Shown piece after piece: positions 35,128 through 43,809 of a DNA stretch of 64,000 nucleotides. The DNA lies in assembly GCF_017833295.1 (NCBI RefSeq), contig NZ_JAFIBW010000001.1, positions 2,232,001 to 2,296,000 on the forward strand, in the 5' to 3' direction. The notes under the pieces are model-generated. The model searched no databases, was not told where the DNA came from, and worked only from the letters and a program-made list of their open reading frames with translations. The position numbers and the translations under genes are program-made. Each line of letters starts with the position of its first letter. The first letter of the stretch is position 1. The stretch is from Methylobacterium sp. PvR107. Lineage in GTDB: Bacteria; Pseudomonadota; Alphaproteobacteria; Rhizobiales; Beijerinckiaceae.

Positions 35128-35307
35128 TCACGCCGCCTCGAGGTCGATCACCGGGCCATCGCCCTCGTAATCCATCGGATCGAGGCGCAGCGGCTGCGCC
35201 ATGGGCCTCCGGAGGCGGCTCGGGAGCGCGACATGGGCTGTTAAGGCCCCAATAACCACAAGCAGAACAGACCAGACCGCCAATATCGCGGCGCTGTGGG
35301 TAGACAT
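35128..35307 (-). CDS. Small single-pass membrane protein, convergent with trmD
   Basis: A 59-residue gene on the minus strand. The ATG at 35307 is preceded by GAGGT at 6 bases. The protein has one membrane segment (about residues 7-26, ILAVWSVLLVVIGALTAHVA), then a basic stretch (RLRRP) and an acidic C-terminus with DPMDYEGDGPVIDLEAA. The stop TGA directly abuts the trmD stop (35127/35128), so no sequence is shared. Good ribosome site, membrane topology by the positive-inside rule (N-out, C-in) and GC-rich third positions in the tail argue that it is real. The function is unknown. Confidence 0.65.
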   Translation of the reverse strand: MSTHSAAILAVWSVLLVVIGALTAHVALPSRLRRPMAQPLRLDPMDYEGDGPVIDLEAA

Positions 35308-35460
35308 CGGCGTACCTCAAACGCAACGCGGCACAGCATTAAGGCTAACGGCCCAGGATTAATCGACTGTTCCGCCGCTCCAGACGGGCTGTCCCGGGTG
35401 GGGCCAGGCGGCCAAGACTGCTTGCCGGACAGGCGCTTGCAAGCCGGCCGGTTTCGGCGC

Positions 35461-35511
35461 ATGCGCGGGAGCGGGAACGCTTCCCCGCCGAGGCGCGCCC
35501 CTCTGCAAGGA
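35461..35511 (+). ncRNA. Possible serC leader RNA structure
   Basis: A nested hairpin directly before the serC ribosome site. The outer stem is GCGCG (35463-35467) with CGCGC (35494-35498). The inner stem is GCGGGAA (35471-35477) with TTCCCCGC (35481-35488), with one bulged C and loop CGC. AAGGA follows at 35507-35511. A conserved serC leader motif is known in alphaproteobacteria; I cannot confirm that this is it. Confidence 0.35.
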
Positions 35512-35521
35512 TGGATTCGTC

Positions 35522-36691
35522 ATGACCAGCCGCCCCGCGCAGCGACCGCGCGTGCCCCATTTCTCCTCCGGCCCTTGCGCCAAGCGTCCGGGCTGGAACC
35601 CGGCCGCCCTGGCCGATGCCGCCCTGGGCCGGTCGCACCGCTCCCCCGTCGGCAAGGCCAAGCTCAGCCGGGCGATCGACCTGACACGGGCGGTCCTGCA
35701 GGTGCCCGCCGACTATCGGATCGGCATCGTGCCCGCCTCCGATACCGGCGCCGTCGAGATGGCGATGTGGACGATGCTCGGGCCGAAGCCCGTCGAGGTC
35801 GCCGCCTGGGAGGCGTTCGGCAAGGAGTGGGTCACCGACGCGCTGAAGCAGCTCAAGATCGCGCCCCGCATCCACCAGACGCCCTACGGAATCCTTCCCG
35901 ACCTCGCGGCGATCGATACGAAGAACAGCGACGTGGTCTTCACCTGGAATGGCACCGCGGCCGGCGTGAAGGTGCCGAACGGCGACTGGATCGCGGCGGA
36001 CCGCGAAGGTCTGACGATCTGCGACGCCACCTCGGCGGCCTTCGCGCAGCCCCTGCCGTGGGACAAGCTCGATGTCGTGACCTTCTCCTGGCAGAAGGTG
36101 ATGGGCGGCGAGGCGGCGCACGGCATGCTGATCCTCTCGCCCCGCGCCGTGGCGCGGCTCGAGAGCCACACGCCGTCCTGGCCGCTGCCGAAGGTCTTCC
36201 GCCTCACCAAGGATGGCACGCTGATCGAGGGCATTTTCAAGGGCGACACGATCAACACGCCCTCGATGCTGGCGGTGGAGGATTACCTCGACACGCTTGG
36301 CTGGGCCGAGCGGATCGGCGGCCTGCCGGCGCTCCATGCGCGGGCGGATGCGAATGCCGAGGTGATCTACGATTGGGTCGCACGGACGCCCTGGATCGCG
36401 CCGCTGGCCGTCGATCCCGCCACCTACTCGAATACCGGCGTCTGCCTCGTGGTCGCCGATCCGGACGTGCTCGCCCGGGGCGACGCGGCGGTCTCGTCCT
36501 TCGCGGCGGGGATCGTGGACCGCCTCGAGCGGGAGGGCGTCGCCCTCGACATCGGCGCCTACCGGGACGCCCCGGCGGGCCTGCGGATCTGGTGCGGCGC
36601 CACGGTCGAGGCTTCGGATCTGGAAGCGCTGACGCCCTGGCTCGACTGGGCCTTCACTGAGGAGAAGGCGGCGCTGACGCGGGCGGCTTAA
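35522..36691 (+). CDS. serC: Phosphoserine aminotransferase
   Basis: Converts 3-phosphohydroxypyruvate and glutamate to phosphoserine and 2-oxoglutarate, the second step of serine synthesis. The 389-residue class V aminotransferase has PHFSSGPCAKRPGW at the start, ASDTGAVEMAMW for phosphate binding, D (ICDATSAAF) and the PLP lysine K192 in FSWQKVMGG. The sequence belongs to the archaeal/alphaproteobacterial branch rather than the E. coli type. The ATG has AAGGA 10 bases upstream, directly after a possible leader hairpin. In a serine-cycle methylotroph this gene feeds biosynthesis alongside assimilation. serA does not follow here. Confidence 0.95.
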   Translation: MTSRPAQRPRVPHFSSGPCAKRPGWNPAALADAALGRSHRSPVGKAKLSRAIDLTRAVLQVPADYRIGIVPASDTGAVEMAMWTMLGPKPVEVAAWEAFGKEWVTDALKQLKIAPRIHQTPYGILPDLAAIDTKNSDVVFTWNGTAAGVKVPNGDWIAADREGLTICDATSAAFAQPLPWDKLDVVTFSWQKVMGGEAAHGMLILSPRAVARLESHTPSWPLPKVFRLTKDGTLIEGIFKGDTINTPSMLAVEDYLDTLGWAERIGGLPALHARADANAEVIYDWVARTPWIAPLAVDPATYSNTGVCLVVADPDVLARGDAAVSSFAAGIVDRLEREGVALDIGAYRDAPAGLRIWCGATVEASDLEALTPWLDWAFTEEKAALTRAA

Positions 36692-36727
36692 AAGCTTTGG
36701 GTTCGATGTCCGGTCGCAGCCCCACTT

Positions 36728-36820
36728 CGTCTTTGCGAGCGGAGCGAAGCCATCCAGGGGTTCGCGCCCTTTTCCGGCCGTAGCGCTGCCCGGGGTCGCA
36801 TCGTTGCGCTCCCGATGACG
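36728..36820. repeat. Dispersed REP-like element, inverted pair
   Basis: The unit at 36728-36760 (CGTCTTTGCGAGCGGAGCGAAGC then CATCCAGGGG) faces an inverted diverged copy at 36791-36820 (complement CGTCATCGGGAGCGCAACGATGC). A closely related unit recurs at 61896-61927. This matches the TTGCGAGCG-AGCGAAGC-ATCC repeats spread through alphaproteobacterial genomes. Confidence 0.6.
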
Positions 36821-36831
36821 TCCCGACGTAA

Positions 36832-36862
36832 AAAACCCCGGCCCTTTCGGAGCCGGGGTTTT
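36832..36862. terminator. Bidirectional intrinsic terminator between serC and amtB
   Basis: AAAACCCCGGC (36832-36842) pairs with GCCGGGGTTTT (36852-36862) around a 9-base loop. A-run on one side and T-run on the other let it stop transcription from both convergent genes. Confidence 0.85.
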
Positions 36863-36903
36863 CGTTTGTGTGGACGCGGCCCCGAGGGGCCGCGCCGTCC
36901 GTC

Positions 36904-38403
36904 TCAGTAATTGTAGGCGCGCTCGCCGTGATCGGCGATGTCGAGACCCTCGCGCTCCTCCTCCTGCGTGACACGCAGGCCGATCGTCACGTCGACGAGC
37001 TTGTAGAGGATCGCCGAGCCGATGCCCGACCACAGGAGCGTCAGGCCGACCGCCTCCGCCTGGATGATGAGCTGGCTCATCATGTCGTAGGCACCGACCG
37101 CCAGTTCACCCGGCTTCGAGGTATAGTCGGGGATGCCGACGCCGCCGAGGTTCGGGTCGACCAGGATGCCGGTCGCCAGCGCGCCCAGGATGCCGCCGAT
37201 GCAGTGGACGCCGAACACGTCCAGCGAGTCGTCGTAGCCCAGCGCGTTCTTCACGGTGGAGCACATCACGAAGCAGACCACGCCGGCGACAAGGCCGAGC
37301 ACGATCGAGCCCATCGGGCCGGCGAAGCCGGAGGCCGGGGTGACGGCGACGAGGCCGGCGACCGCGCCCGACAGCATGCCGAGCAGCGACGGCTTGCCCT
37401 TGAGGGCCCACTCGGCGAACAGCCACGCCACCGCGGCGCCGCAGGTCGCCACGAAGGTGTTGAGCATGGCGAGCGCGGCGGTGCCGTTGGACTCGAGGTT
37501 CGAGCCGGCATTGAAGCCGAACCAGCCGACCCACAGCAGCGAGGCGCCGATCATCGTCATGGTCAGGGAGTGCGGGGCGAGCAGGTCACGGCCGTAGCCG
37601 ATGCGCTTGCCCATGATCAGGCAGCCGACGAAGCCGGCGATGCCCGCGTTGATGTGGACCACGGTGCCGCCCGCGAAGTCGAGGGCGCCCTTCTGGAAGA
37701 GGAAGCCGGCATCCTTGTTGACCGCGTCGAGGGCCGCCTGGGCGGTCGCCTTCGAGGCATCGTCGGTGGCGGCAGCCAGTGCCTTGGCGGCGTTGCCGAC
37801 GGCGTCCGGGCCGGCCCAGTACCAGACCATGTGGGCCATCGGGAAGTAGATGACCGTGACCCAGAGGATCGTGAAGACCACCAGGGCGGAGAACTTCATC
37901 CGCTCGGCGAAGGCGCCGACGATCAGCGCGGGGGTGATCATCGCGAACGTCATCTGGAAGCACAGATAGGCGTATTCGGGGATCACGACGCCGTTCGAGA
38001 AGGTCGCCACGGTGGAATTGGCGTCGATGCCCTTCAAGAAGGCCTTCGAGAAGCCGCCGACGAAGTCGTTGAGGCCGCCGCCGTTGGTGAAGGCGAGGCT
38101 GTAGCCGTAGAACACCCAGAGCAGGCCCACGATCGACACGATCGCGAAGACCTGGGTCAGCACCGACAGCATGTTCTTGGTGCGGACGAGGCCGCCGTAG
38201 AACAGCGCGAGGCCCGGGACCGACATCATCAGCACCAGGGCCGACGAGATCATCATCCAGGCCGTATCGCCCTTGTTGGGGATCGGGGCCGGCGGCGGCG
38301 AGGCCGCCTCCGGCGTCGGCGTCTGCGCGAGAGACGGCTCGATCAGGAGGGCGGCGATCGCCGCCCCTCCCAAGCCGAGCATGAGGGCATGACGAAGTTT
38401 CAT
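36904..38403 (-). CDS. amtB: Ammonium transporter AmtB
   Basis: Inner-membrane ammonia channel, 499 residues. A cleavable-type N-terminal signal (1-28) and a Pro-rich linker precede eleven membrane segments; the family signatures DTAWMMISSALVLMM, FYGGLVR, GGTVVHINAG and DDSLDVFGVHCIGG are present. ATG 38403 follows GGGAG at 10 bases; an upstream GTG at 38409 is in frame. It lies 95 bases behind glnK on the same strand, the standard pair in which GlnK plugs the channel when nitrogen is ample. A bidirectional terminator follows. Confidence 0.97.
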   Translation of the reverse strand: MKLRHALMLGLGGAAIAALLIEPSLAQTPTPEAASPPPAPIPNKGDTAWMMISSALVLMMSVPGLALFYGGLVRTKNMLSVLTQVFAIVSIVGLLWVFYGYSLAFTNGGGLNDFVGGFSKAFLKGIDANSTVATFSNGVVIPEYAYLCFQMTFAMITPALIVGAFAERMKFSALVVFTILWVTVIYFPMAHMVWYWAGPDAVGNAAKALAAATDDASKATAQAALDAVNKDAGFLFQKGALDFAGGTVVHINAGIAGFVGCLIMGKRIGYGRDLLAPHSLTMTMIGASLLWVGWFGFNAGSNLESNGTAALAMLNTFVATCGAAVAWLFAEWALKGKPSLLGMLSGAVAGLVAVTPASGFAGPMGSIVLGLVAGVVCFVMCSTVKNALGYDDSLDVFGVHCIGGILGALATGILVDPNLGGVGIPDYTSKPGELAVGAYDMMSQLIIQAEAVGLTLLWSGIGSAILYKLVDVTIGLRVTQEEEREGLDIADHGERAYNY

Positions 38404-38498
38404 GGGCACGTGGCTCCCGGTCGGAATTCGCGTTGTGTCAGGAAAGCATGAAGCTCTGCAGGCCCGGCGCGCCGGGCGTGGACTCGGACAGCGTCCGG

Positions 38499-38837
38499 TC
38501 AGAGGGCGTCGGCGTCGGTCTCGCCGGTCCGGATGCGCACCGCCTTTTCCAGCGGCATCACGAAGATCTTGCCGTCACCGATCTGGCCGGTGCGGGCCGC
38601 GCCCGCGATGGCGTCGATCACGCTCGACGTCAGGTCGGAGGCGACGGCGACCTCGATCTTCAGCTTCGGCAGGAAGCTCACCGCGTACTCGGCGCCGCGG
38701 TAGATTTCGGTGTGGCCCTTCTGCCGGCCGTAGCCCTTCACCTCCGTCACCGTCAGGCCGTGCACGCCGATTCCGGTCAGCGCATCGCGGACCTCCTCGA
38801 GCTTGAACGGCTTGATGATGGCCATCACGATTTTCAT
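38499..38837 (-). CDS. glnK: PII nitrogen regulatory protein GlnK
   Basis: A 112-residue PII signal protein. The T-loop contains the uridylylation target Tyr51 (YRGAEYAVSF), the B-loop TGQIGDGKIFV binds ATP/ADP, and the C-loop RIRTGE is present. It binds 2-oxoglutarate and ATP and inhibits AmtB. Paired with amtB downstream on the same strand. I looked for a sigma-54 promoter (GG-N10-GC) in the 300 bases upstream and did not see a convincing one. Confidence 0.96.
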   Translation of the reverse strand: MKIVMAIIKPFKLEEVRDALTGIGVHGLTVTEVKGYGRQKGHTEIYRGAEYAVSFLPKLKIEVAVASDLTSSVIDAIAGAARTGQIGDGKIFVMPLEKAVRIRTGETDADAL

Positions 38838-39137
38838 GGGCGACGCCCCCTTCGAAGTCCTTGGGAACCGGTGCCGTCGCCCGACTTGCAGGACGACCCG
38901 GCCCGGATCGTCCGCAGGCTCGGGATGGCCCGCGGTCGAAGGCCGCTATTCAAGGACTATGCCAGAGGAGCTGGACCGGGAACATTTTCCCGCATCACGC
39001 TTCTGCCCACGGATTAGCCCATAACGGCCAGATCCGAGGCAGAGCGGCCGGCAAAGGCGCTCAGCCAATGGGCAAACTGCCCAATTCGATGCACTGAACC
39101 GCGTTGCAGGTGCGCAACACACGCGTCGGAACGTGTT
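38838..39137. other. Intergenic region upstream of glnK
   Basis: This 300-base gap lies between the end of tesB and the start of glnK, both read leftwards. It must hold the glnK promoter, but no sigma-54 element or terminator for tesB is clear. Short open frames here lack support. Confidence 0.4.
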
Positions 39138-40037
39138 TTAATCCCTGATCCTGCGAATGAGGCCCTCCTGCGCGACGGAGGCCACGAGGTTGCCGGCCCG
39201 GTCGAAGATCTGCCCGCGGGCAAAGCCGCGGGCACCCCCGGCAACCGGACTGTCCTGCGCGTAGAGCAGCCACTCGTCGATCTTCACGGGGCGGTGGAAC
39301 CAGAGCGCGTGGTCGAGGCTCGCCGCCTGGATGGCGGGGTCGAACACCGAGCGCCCGTGCGGGATCAGCGAGACGTCGAGCAGGGTCATGTCGGAGGCGT
39401 AGGCCAGGACCGCCCGGTGCAGGGCCGGATCGTCCGGAAGCGCTGAGGCTGCGCGCAGCCAGACATTGAAGACCGGCTCAGGCGGCCGTCCGCCCGCCCG
39501 GGCCGGGATGTAGCGGTTGAGATCGACCGGACGCAGGTCGATCGGGCGCTCGCGCCCGAAATAGGCGGCAATCGCCTCCGGCATGCCGGTGCCGCCCGCC
39601 GCCGCCAGGGCCTTGCCGTCGAGGAGACCTTCCGGCCCCGCCACCACCGGCATCGCGGGCTGGTGCGTGAGGCCCTCCTCGGCGACCTGGTAGGAGACCG
39701 TCGTGGCGAAAATCGCCCGCCCGTGCTGGATCGCCTTAACCCGGCGCGTGGTGAAGCTCCGGCCGTCCCGGATCCGCTCGACCTCGTAGACGATGGGCGT
39801 GCGGGGATCGCCCGGGAGCATGAAATACGCGTGCAGCGAGTGGGCGGGGCGGTCGTCCGGCACCGTGCGGGTCGCGGCGACCAGGGCCTGCGCGACGACC
39901 TGGCCGCCGAAGACCCGGCGCCAGCCCGTCTTCGGGTTCTGACCGCGGAAGAGATCGACCTCCAGCCGCTCCAGGTCGAGGATGGCGATCAGCTCGGCGA
40001 CGGCATCCGTCATCGCGTCGGTATTGGCGTCGGTCAT
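39138..40037 (-). CDS. tesB: Acyl-CoA thioesterase II
   Basis: Hydrolyses acyl-CoA to free fatty acid and CoA. The 299-residue double-hotdog protein shows FRGQNPKTGWRRVFGGQVVAQAL near the start, the central HSLHAYFMLPGD, and the C-terminal SLDHALWFHRPVKIDEWLLY followed by GARGFARGQIFD. Length matches E. coli TesB. ATG 40037 is chosen; an internal ATG 40013 is also possible and the upstream ribosome signal is weak. Divergent from the flavin hydroxylase gene with about 100 bases between. Confidence 0.93.
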   Translation of the reverse strand: MTDANTDAMTDAVAELIAILDLERLEVDLFRGQNPKTGWRRVFGGQVVAQALVAATRTVPDDRPAHSLHAYFMLPGDPRTPIVYEVERIRDGRSFTTRRVKAIQHGRAIFATTVSYQVAEEGLTHQPAMPVVAGPEGLLDGKALAAAGGTGMPEAIAAYFGRERPIDLRPVDLNRYIPARAGGRPPEPVFNVWLRAASALPDDPALHRAVLAYASDMTLLDVSLIPHGRSVFDPAIQAASLDHALWFHRPVKIDEWLLYAQDSPVAGGARGFARGQIFDRAGNLVASVAQEGLIRRIRD

Positions 40038-40138
40038 GACAAGCGGGGTTTCCGTTCGTTGCCCGCGTGCGACATAGGCTTTTCGGACGAACCAATCCAC
40101 GCGTCCCGCACGGGACGCCACACCGGAGATCCGCGACC

Positions 40139-41404
40139 ATGACGGCCGAGATGTCCCGCCCCGGCAGCCGCAGCCTCCTGATCGCCGGCGGCGGCCTGCC
40201 GAGCCTCGCCTTGGCGCTGGCCCTCAAGCAAGCGCACGGCCCGGCGCTCGCCGTGACGGTGATCGACCCGGGCGCCGCGGATCCCGCACGGCACCGCGGC
40301 CGCGCCTACGCCCTCGCGGCCGGCGGACGCCGGATGCTGGCGCAGCTCGGCCTGTGGCCCCGCGTCGCGGAGGCGGCCGAGCCGATCACCGAGATGGTGA
40401 TCAGCGACAGCCGCCTGGCCGATCCGGTCCGGCCCGTCTTCCTCACCTTCGGGCGCGAGGATGCGGATTCCCGCGCGGCCGACGAACCCTTCGCCCACAT
40501 GGTCGAGGCCGAACCCCTGGCTGCGGCACTGGCGGAGGCCTGCCGGGCGGCCGGCGTGTCCTTCGTGGCCGCGGGGGTGGTGCGGGCCATGCCGGAGGGC
40601 GCCGGAATCCGCGCGGTGCTGACGACCGGCGACAGTATGCGCGGCGACCTGCTGGTGGCCGCCGACGGCGCGGCCTCGCGCCTGCGCGAGGCCGCGCGGA
40701 TCGGCTGGGTCGGCTGGTCCTATCCGCAGGTCGGAATCGTGGCGACCATCGGCCATACCCGGCCGCATGCGGGACGGGCCTTCGAGCATTTCCTGCCGGC
40801 CGGCCCGTTCGCGATCCTGCCGCTGCGCGACGGGGGCGCCCTGGGCCATCGCTCGTCCATCGTCTGGACCGAGCGGTCGGACGCAGCCGAGGCTTTGCTC
40901 TCCGGGGCGCCCGACGAGGTGCTGGCCGAGATCGAGCGCCGGTTCACCCTGGACCTCGGCGCCCTCGCGCTGGAACACGGCCCGAGCCGGCACCCGCTGG
41001 CCTTCGGCATCGCCCGGGCGTTCCGCGCTGAGCGGCTCGCCCTACTGGGGGATGCCGCCCACGTCATCCACCCGATCGCCGGCCAGGGCCTCAATCTCGG
41101 CCTCGCCGACGCGGCAGCGTTGGCCGAGGCCATGACGGGCGCGCTGCGCCTCGGCCTCGACCCGGGCAGCCCGGACGTCCTGCGCGCCTACGAGCGTGCG
41201 CGCCGGTTCGACAGCTTCGCCATGGCGGCGGCGACGGACGGGCTGAACCGCCTGTTCTCGAACGACGCCCTGCCGCTCCGGCTCGCCCGCGACCTGGGCC
41301 TCGGGATCGTGGACCGGCTGCCCGGCCTCAAGCGCTTCTTCATCGGCGAGGCGGCCGCCGCGCGGGGGTCGCGGCCGCGGCTGATGCGGGGGGAGGCGCT
41401 GTAG
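40139..41404 (+). CDS. UbiH/COQ6-family FAD-dependent hydroxylase
   Basis: A 421-residue flavoprotein of the ubiquinone-hydroxylase family. It has an N-terminal FAD motif IAGGGLPSLALALAL (15-29; the last Gly of the Rossmann motif is Ser), the middle ADGAASRLRE segment, and the second FAD signature LLGDAAHVIHPIAGQGLNLGL. It probably hydroxylates the ring of a ubiquinone precursor; which position (UbiH, UbiF or the alphaproteobacterial UbiL/UbiM) cannot be told. The ATG has GGAGA 9 bases upstream. Convergent with the cupin gene. Confidence 0.88.
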   Translation: MTAEMSRPGSRSLLIAGGGLPSLALALALKQAHGPALAVTVIDPGAADPARHRGRAYALAAGGRRMLAQLGLWPRVAEAAEPITEMVISDSRLADPVRPVFLTFGREDADSRAADEPFAHMVEAEPLAAALAEACRAAGVSFVAAGVVRAMPEGAGIRAVLTTGDSMRGDLLVAADGAASRLREAARIGWVGWSYPQVGIVATIGHTRPHAGRAFEHFLPAGPFAILPLRDGGALGHRSSIVWTERSDAAEALLSGAPDEVLAEIERRFTLDLGALALEHGPSRHPLAFGIARAFRAERLALLGDAAHVIHPIAGQGLNLGLADAAALAEAMTGALRLGLDPGSPDVLRAYERARRFDSFAMAAATDGLNRLFSNDALPLRLARDLGLGIVDRLPGLKRFFIGEAAAARGSRPRLMRGEAL

Positions 41405-41465
41405 GGCCTCCCGGATCGGCGCATCATCGCGACGCGGCGGCTGCCGGGCATACCCGCCTCGGTCC

Positions 41466-41960
41466 TCAACCGGCGACGAGAACGCGGGCCCGGCGCATCC
41501 AGCGCATCGAGGCCTCGACCAGGGTCGGGCTCCGGTGCTTGAGGATCGCCGACTTCAGGAGGTTCGTGGGGACCTCCCAGAGCTGGACGGACCCGATCGG
41601 GAAATGCGCCACATCGCCTGCCGTGAGGTGGCGGCGCTCGCCATCCGCCCCGGTGATGAAGACGTCGCCATCAAGGATCGTGATGATCTCGTCGGCTTGG
41701 TGGGTCCAGCGGAACGTGCTCGCCGTGGTGCGCCAGAGATAGACATGCGCACTCCCGTCGTGGGTCTGCGAGACCTCTGCCACTTCAGTGACGGGACTTC
41801 CCGAGACGACCCAGTCGGCCGGAATCGGCGAAGGACTGAAGGCGGCGATCCCGGGCTTGATCGTGGTTCCGGAGATGGGACGCCCCTGCTCGTGGATCCG
41901 GATCTCCGCATAGGCGCCGGCCGCCAGCAGGAGGGCGGCGACGATGGCGATCTTCCTCAC
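41466..41960 (-). CDS. Exported cupin-domain protein
   Basis: A 164-residue protein with a signal peptide (1-18, AAGAYA) and a single cupin barrel (about 60-140): WTHQADEIITILDGDVFITG followed by LTAGDVAHFPIGSVQLWEV. One metal-ligand His (H in WTHQADE) and a Glu are in place; the second motif lacks the usual His, so metal binding is uncertain. GTG 41960 has GGAG 6 bases upstream, and the longer frame to 42401 is not coding. Upstream DNA (41965-42110) is AT-rich and probably holds its promoter. The substrate is unknown. Confidence 0.8.
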   Translation of the reverse strand: MRKIAIVAALLLAAGAYAEIRIHEQGRPISGTTIKPGIAAFSPSPIPADWVVSGSPVTEVAEVSQTHDGSAHVYLWRTTASTFRWTHQADEIITILDGDVFITGADGERRHLTAGDVAHFPIGSVQLWEVPTNLLKSAILKHRSPTLVEASMRWMRRARVLVAG

Positions 41961-42204
41961 GGGAGGCTCCGGCGTACTGCGCTCTAGGCATCCTCGAACG
42001 AGACAGCAGTATCCGTGCTTTATCTTTTGCTGAATAGCGGCCGGACAGCCTAAAACGGCACCTCCATTCGATCTTTGTGTGTTTGTCTTAATTCCACATC
42101 CCGGCGAACGTCTCGTCCGGTCCTTGCGAGACTGCAGATGTCCGCGGCCATTCGCGGCCGCCGTTACGCTCCGGCGGATCCCATCGCGGGCGCGAGCAGC
42201 CGGG

Positions 42205-43809
42205 TCAGCGCGCGGCGGCCGCTCCGGTCCCGGGCTCGGTGATCCAGCGGGTTGCGTCGGTCCGCGGCGCGACCACGTCTGTGTCGGTGCGCAGCTGCGG
42301 GCTGTAGGAGGGATCCTCCGCCAGGACGTCGTGCCAGCGGCGCAGGAAGCGCGCTGTCTGCGAGCCGGGGGCGAAGCTCGTCGTGCGCGACGCGCTCTCA
42401 TGATGCGCCATCTCGGCGAACGGCGTGTAGACGATACGATAGCCGAGCAGGCGCAGCTTCAGGCAGAGATCGACGTCGTTGAAGTCGAGGGCGAAGCCCT
42501 CGTCGAAGCCGTTGACGGCCTCCAGCACGGCCTTGCGGGTGGCAAACAGCGCCCCGGTCACCGCCGCGCAGTCGCGCTGGGTGAGCGCCCAGTCCGCATA
42601 GGTCCGCTCCGCCGCCGGCCGCTTGTACCAGGGATGGGCGAAGACGCCGAAGATGCCCCCGGTCATGCCGGCGTGCTGGATCGTCCCGTCCGGGAAGAGC
42701 AGCCGCCCGCCGACGCCGCCGACGCCGTGGTCCATGGCGAAGGTCAGCAAGGCCTCGATCCATCCGCGCCGACGGACCACGAGGTCGTCGTTCATCAGGA
42801 TGACCAGGTCGGTCTCGGCGGCGCGCCACAACCGGTTCATCTTGGCGGCATAGTTGAACGGCTCGCCCGCGGGACGACGCGTGTCGATGCGCTTGACCGT
42901 GAACCGGTCGGCGCGGCCCCGATAGATCGCGTCATCCTCGCGGTCGTCGCCGATCAGCACGGTGATCCGGTTGGCCGGGTAGGTGCTGCGCCCGAGGCTG
43001 TCCAGGAGCTGGACGATGTGCGGCCGGTCGGTGGGGACGCCGTCGCCGTCCTTGGGCCGGCTCTGCGCGGTCGGGATCACCAGGGTCACCGGGGGCGGAT
43101 CGCCCAGCGTCCGCCGGATCTCCAGCGTATCCGGCGTGAGCCCGGCCGCCGTCGTGAGCGGCTGGCCGGCGGCGCGGAACCACCGCTCCAGGACACGGGC
43201 GCGGGCCTTGCGCCCGGCCTTCGGCCGAGCGAGGGGCGAGGCGAGCAGCGTGTGCGGGATGCGATCGAGGCCGATCCCGGCCGAGAGCGCCTCCAGGCAG
43301 AAGGCGAACCACGCGGCGTTCCCCTCGCGCCGGCCGAAGGTGGGCGTCACGGCTGCGAGTGCCGAGGCGCGGATGATCAGGGGGAAACCGATATAGTCAT
43401 CCGCCATCAGCAGGCCGGGATTGAAGGCCGGCTTGCAATGGACGCTCGTCACCAAGCCCTCGGCGTCGACGACGGCGTCATCCCCGTAGAAGATGCCGAC
43501 GTCGGGCCGCGCCGACAGGGCCGCGCGGATCCGCTCGAGCACATCCGGGCAGGGCGTGGCGGTTGCCGGCGCGACGAGGAACACCGCGCCATCCGCCCGC
43601 TCGATCGAGTCCGCGGCGAGGGGACGTGTGTCGAAAGGCTGAAGGTCCGCGTCGAGGAGGATCGGCACGACGGGCGTGTTCGCGTTGGGCCCGGCCGCCT
43701 TGGGGTCGGCGGGCGTCCCCCAGGCGATCGCCTCCCAGGCTGGCGAGGGGGCCGAATGGCTGCGCATCGTGATCGGTCTCAGCGAGAGGGCCGGATGTCC
43801 GGCGGTCAT
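42205..43809 (-). CDS. Family 2 glycosyltransferase
   Basis: A 534-residue cytosolic protein. The N-terminal part (about 45-200) looks like a degenerate GT-A fold with FYGDDAVVD. The second half (about 238-480) is a canonical GT2 domain: VTLVIPTAQ, LIGDDRED, the metal-site region LVILMNDDLVV, the acceptor region ALFATRKAVLEAVNGFDE and ED-type DFNDVDLCLKL. Its ATG overlaps the stop of the large glycosyltransferase gene (ATGA), so the two are translated together. It probably adds sugars to a surface polysaccharide. Two GT-like domains in one chain suggest it could add two residues, though the first may be inactive. Confidence 0.88.
   Translation of the reverse strand: MTAGHPALSLRPITMRSHSAPSPAWEAIAWGTPADPKAAGPNANTPVVPILLDADLQPFDTRPLAADSIERADGAVFLVAPATATPCPDVLERIRAALSARPDVGIFYGDDAVVDAEGLVTSVHCKPAFNPGLLMADDYIGFPLIIRASALAAVTPTFGRREGNAAWFAFCLEALSAGIGLDRIPHTLLASPLARPKAGRKARARVLERWFRAAGQPLTTAAGLTPDTLEIRRTLGDPPPVTLVIPTAQSRPKDGDGVPTDRPHIVQLLDSLGRSTYPANRITVLIGDDREDDAIYRGRADRFTVKRIDTRRPAGEPFNYAAKMNRLWRAAETDLVILMNDDLVVRRRGWIEALLTFAMDHGVGGVGGRLLFPDGTIQHAGMTGGIFGVFAHPWYKRPAAERTYADWALTQRDCAAVTGALFATRKAVLEAVNGFDEGFALDFNDVDLCLKLRLLGYRIVYTPFAEMAHHESASRTTSFAPGSQTARFLRRWHDVLAEDPSYSPQLRTDTDVVAPRTDATRWITEPGTGAAAAR

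Noticed and set aside
38838..39137. Sigma-54 promoter upstream of glnK
   Set aside because: GG and GC pairs occur, but none has the 10-base spacing with a TGGCAC/TTGC context.
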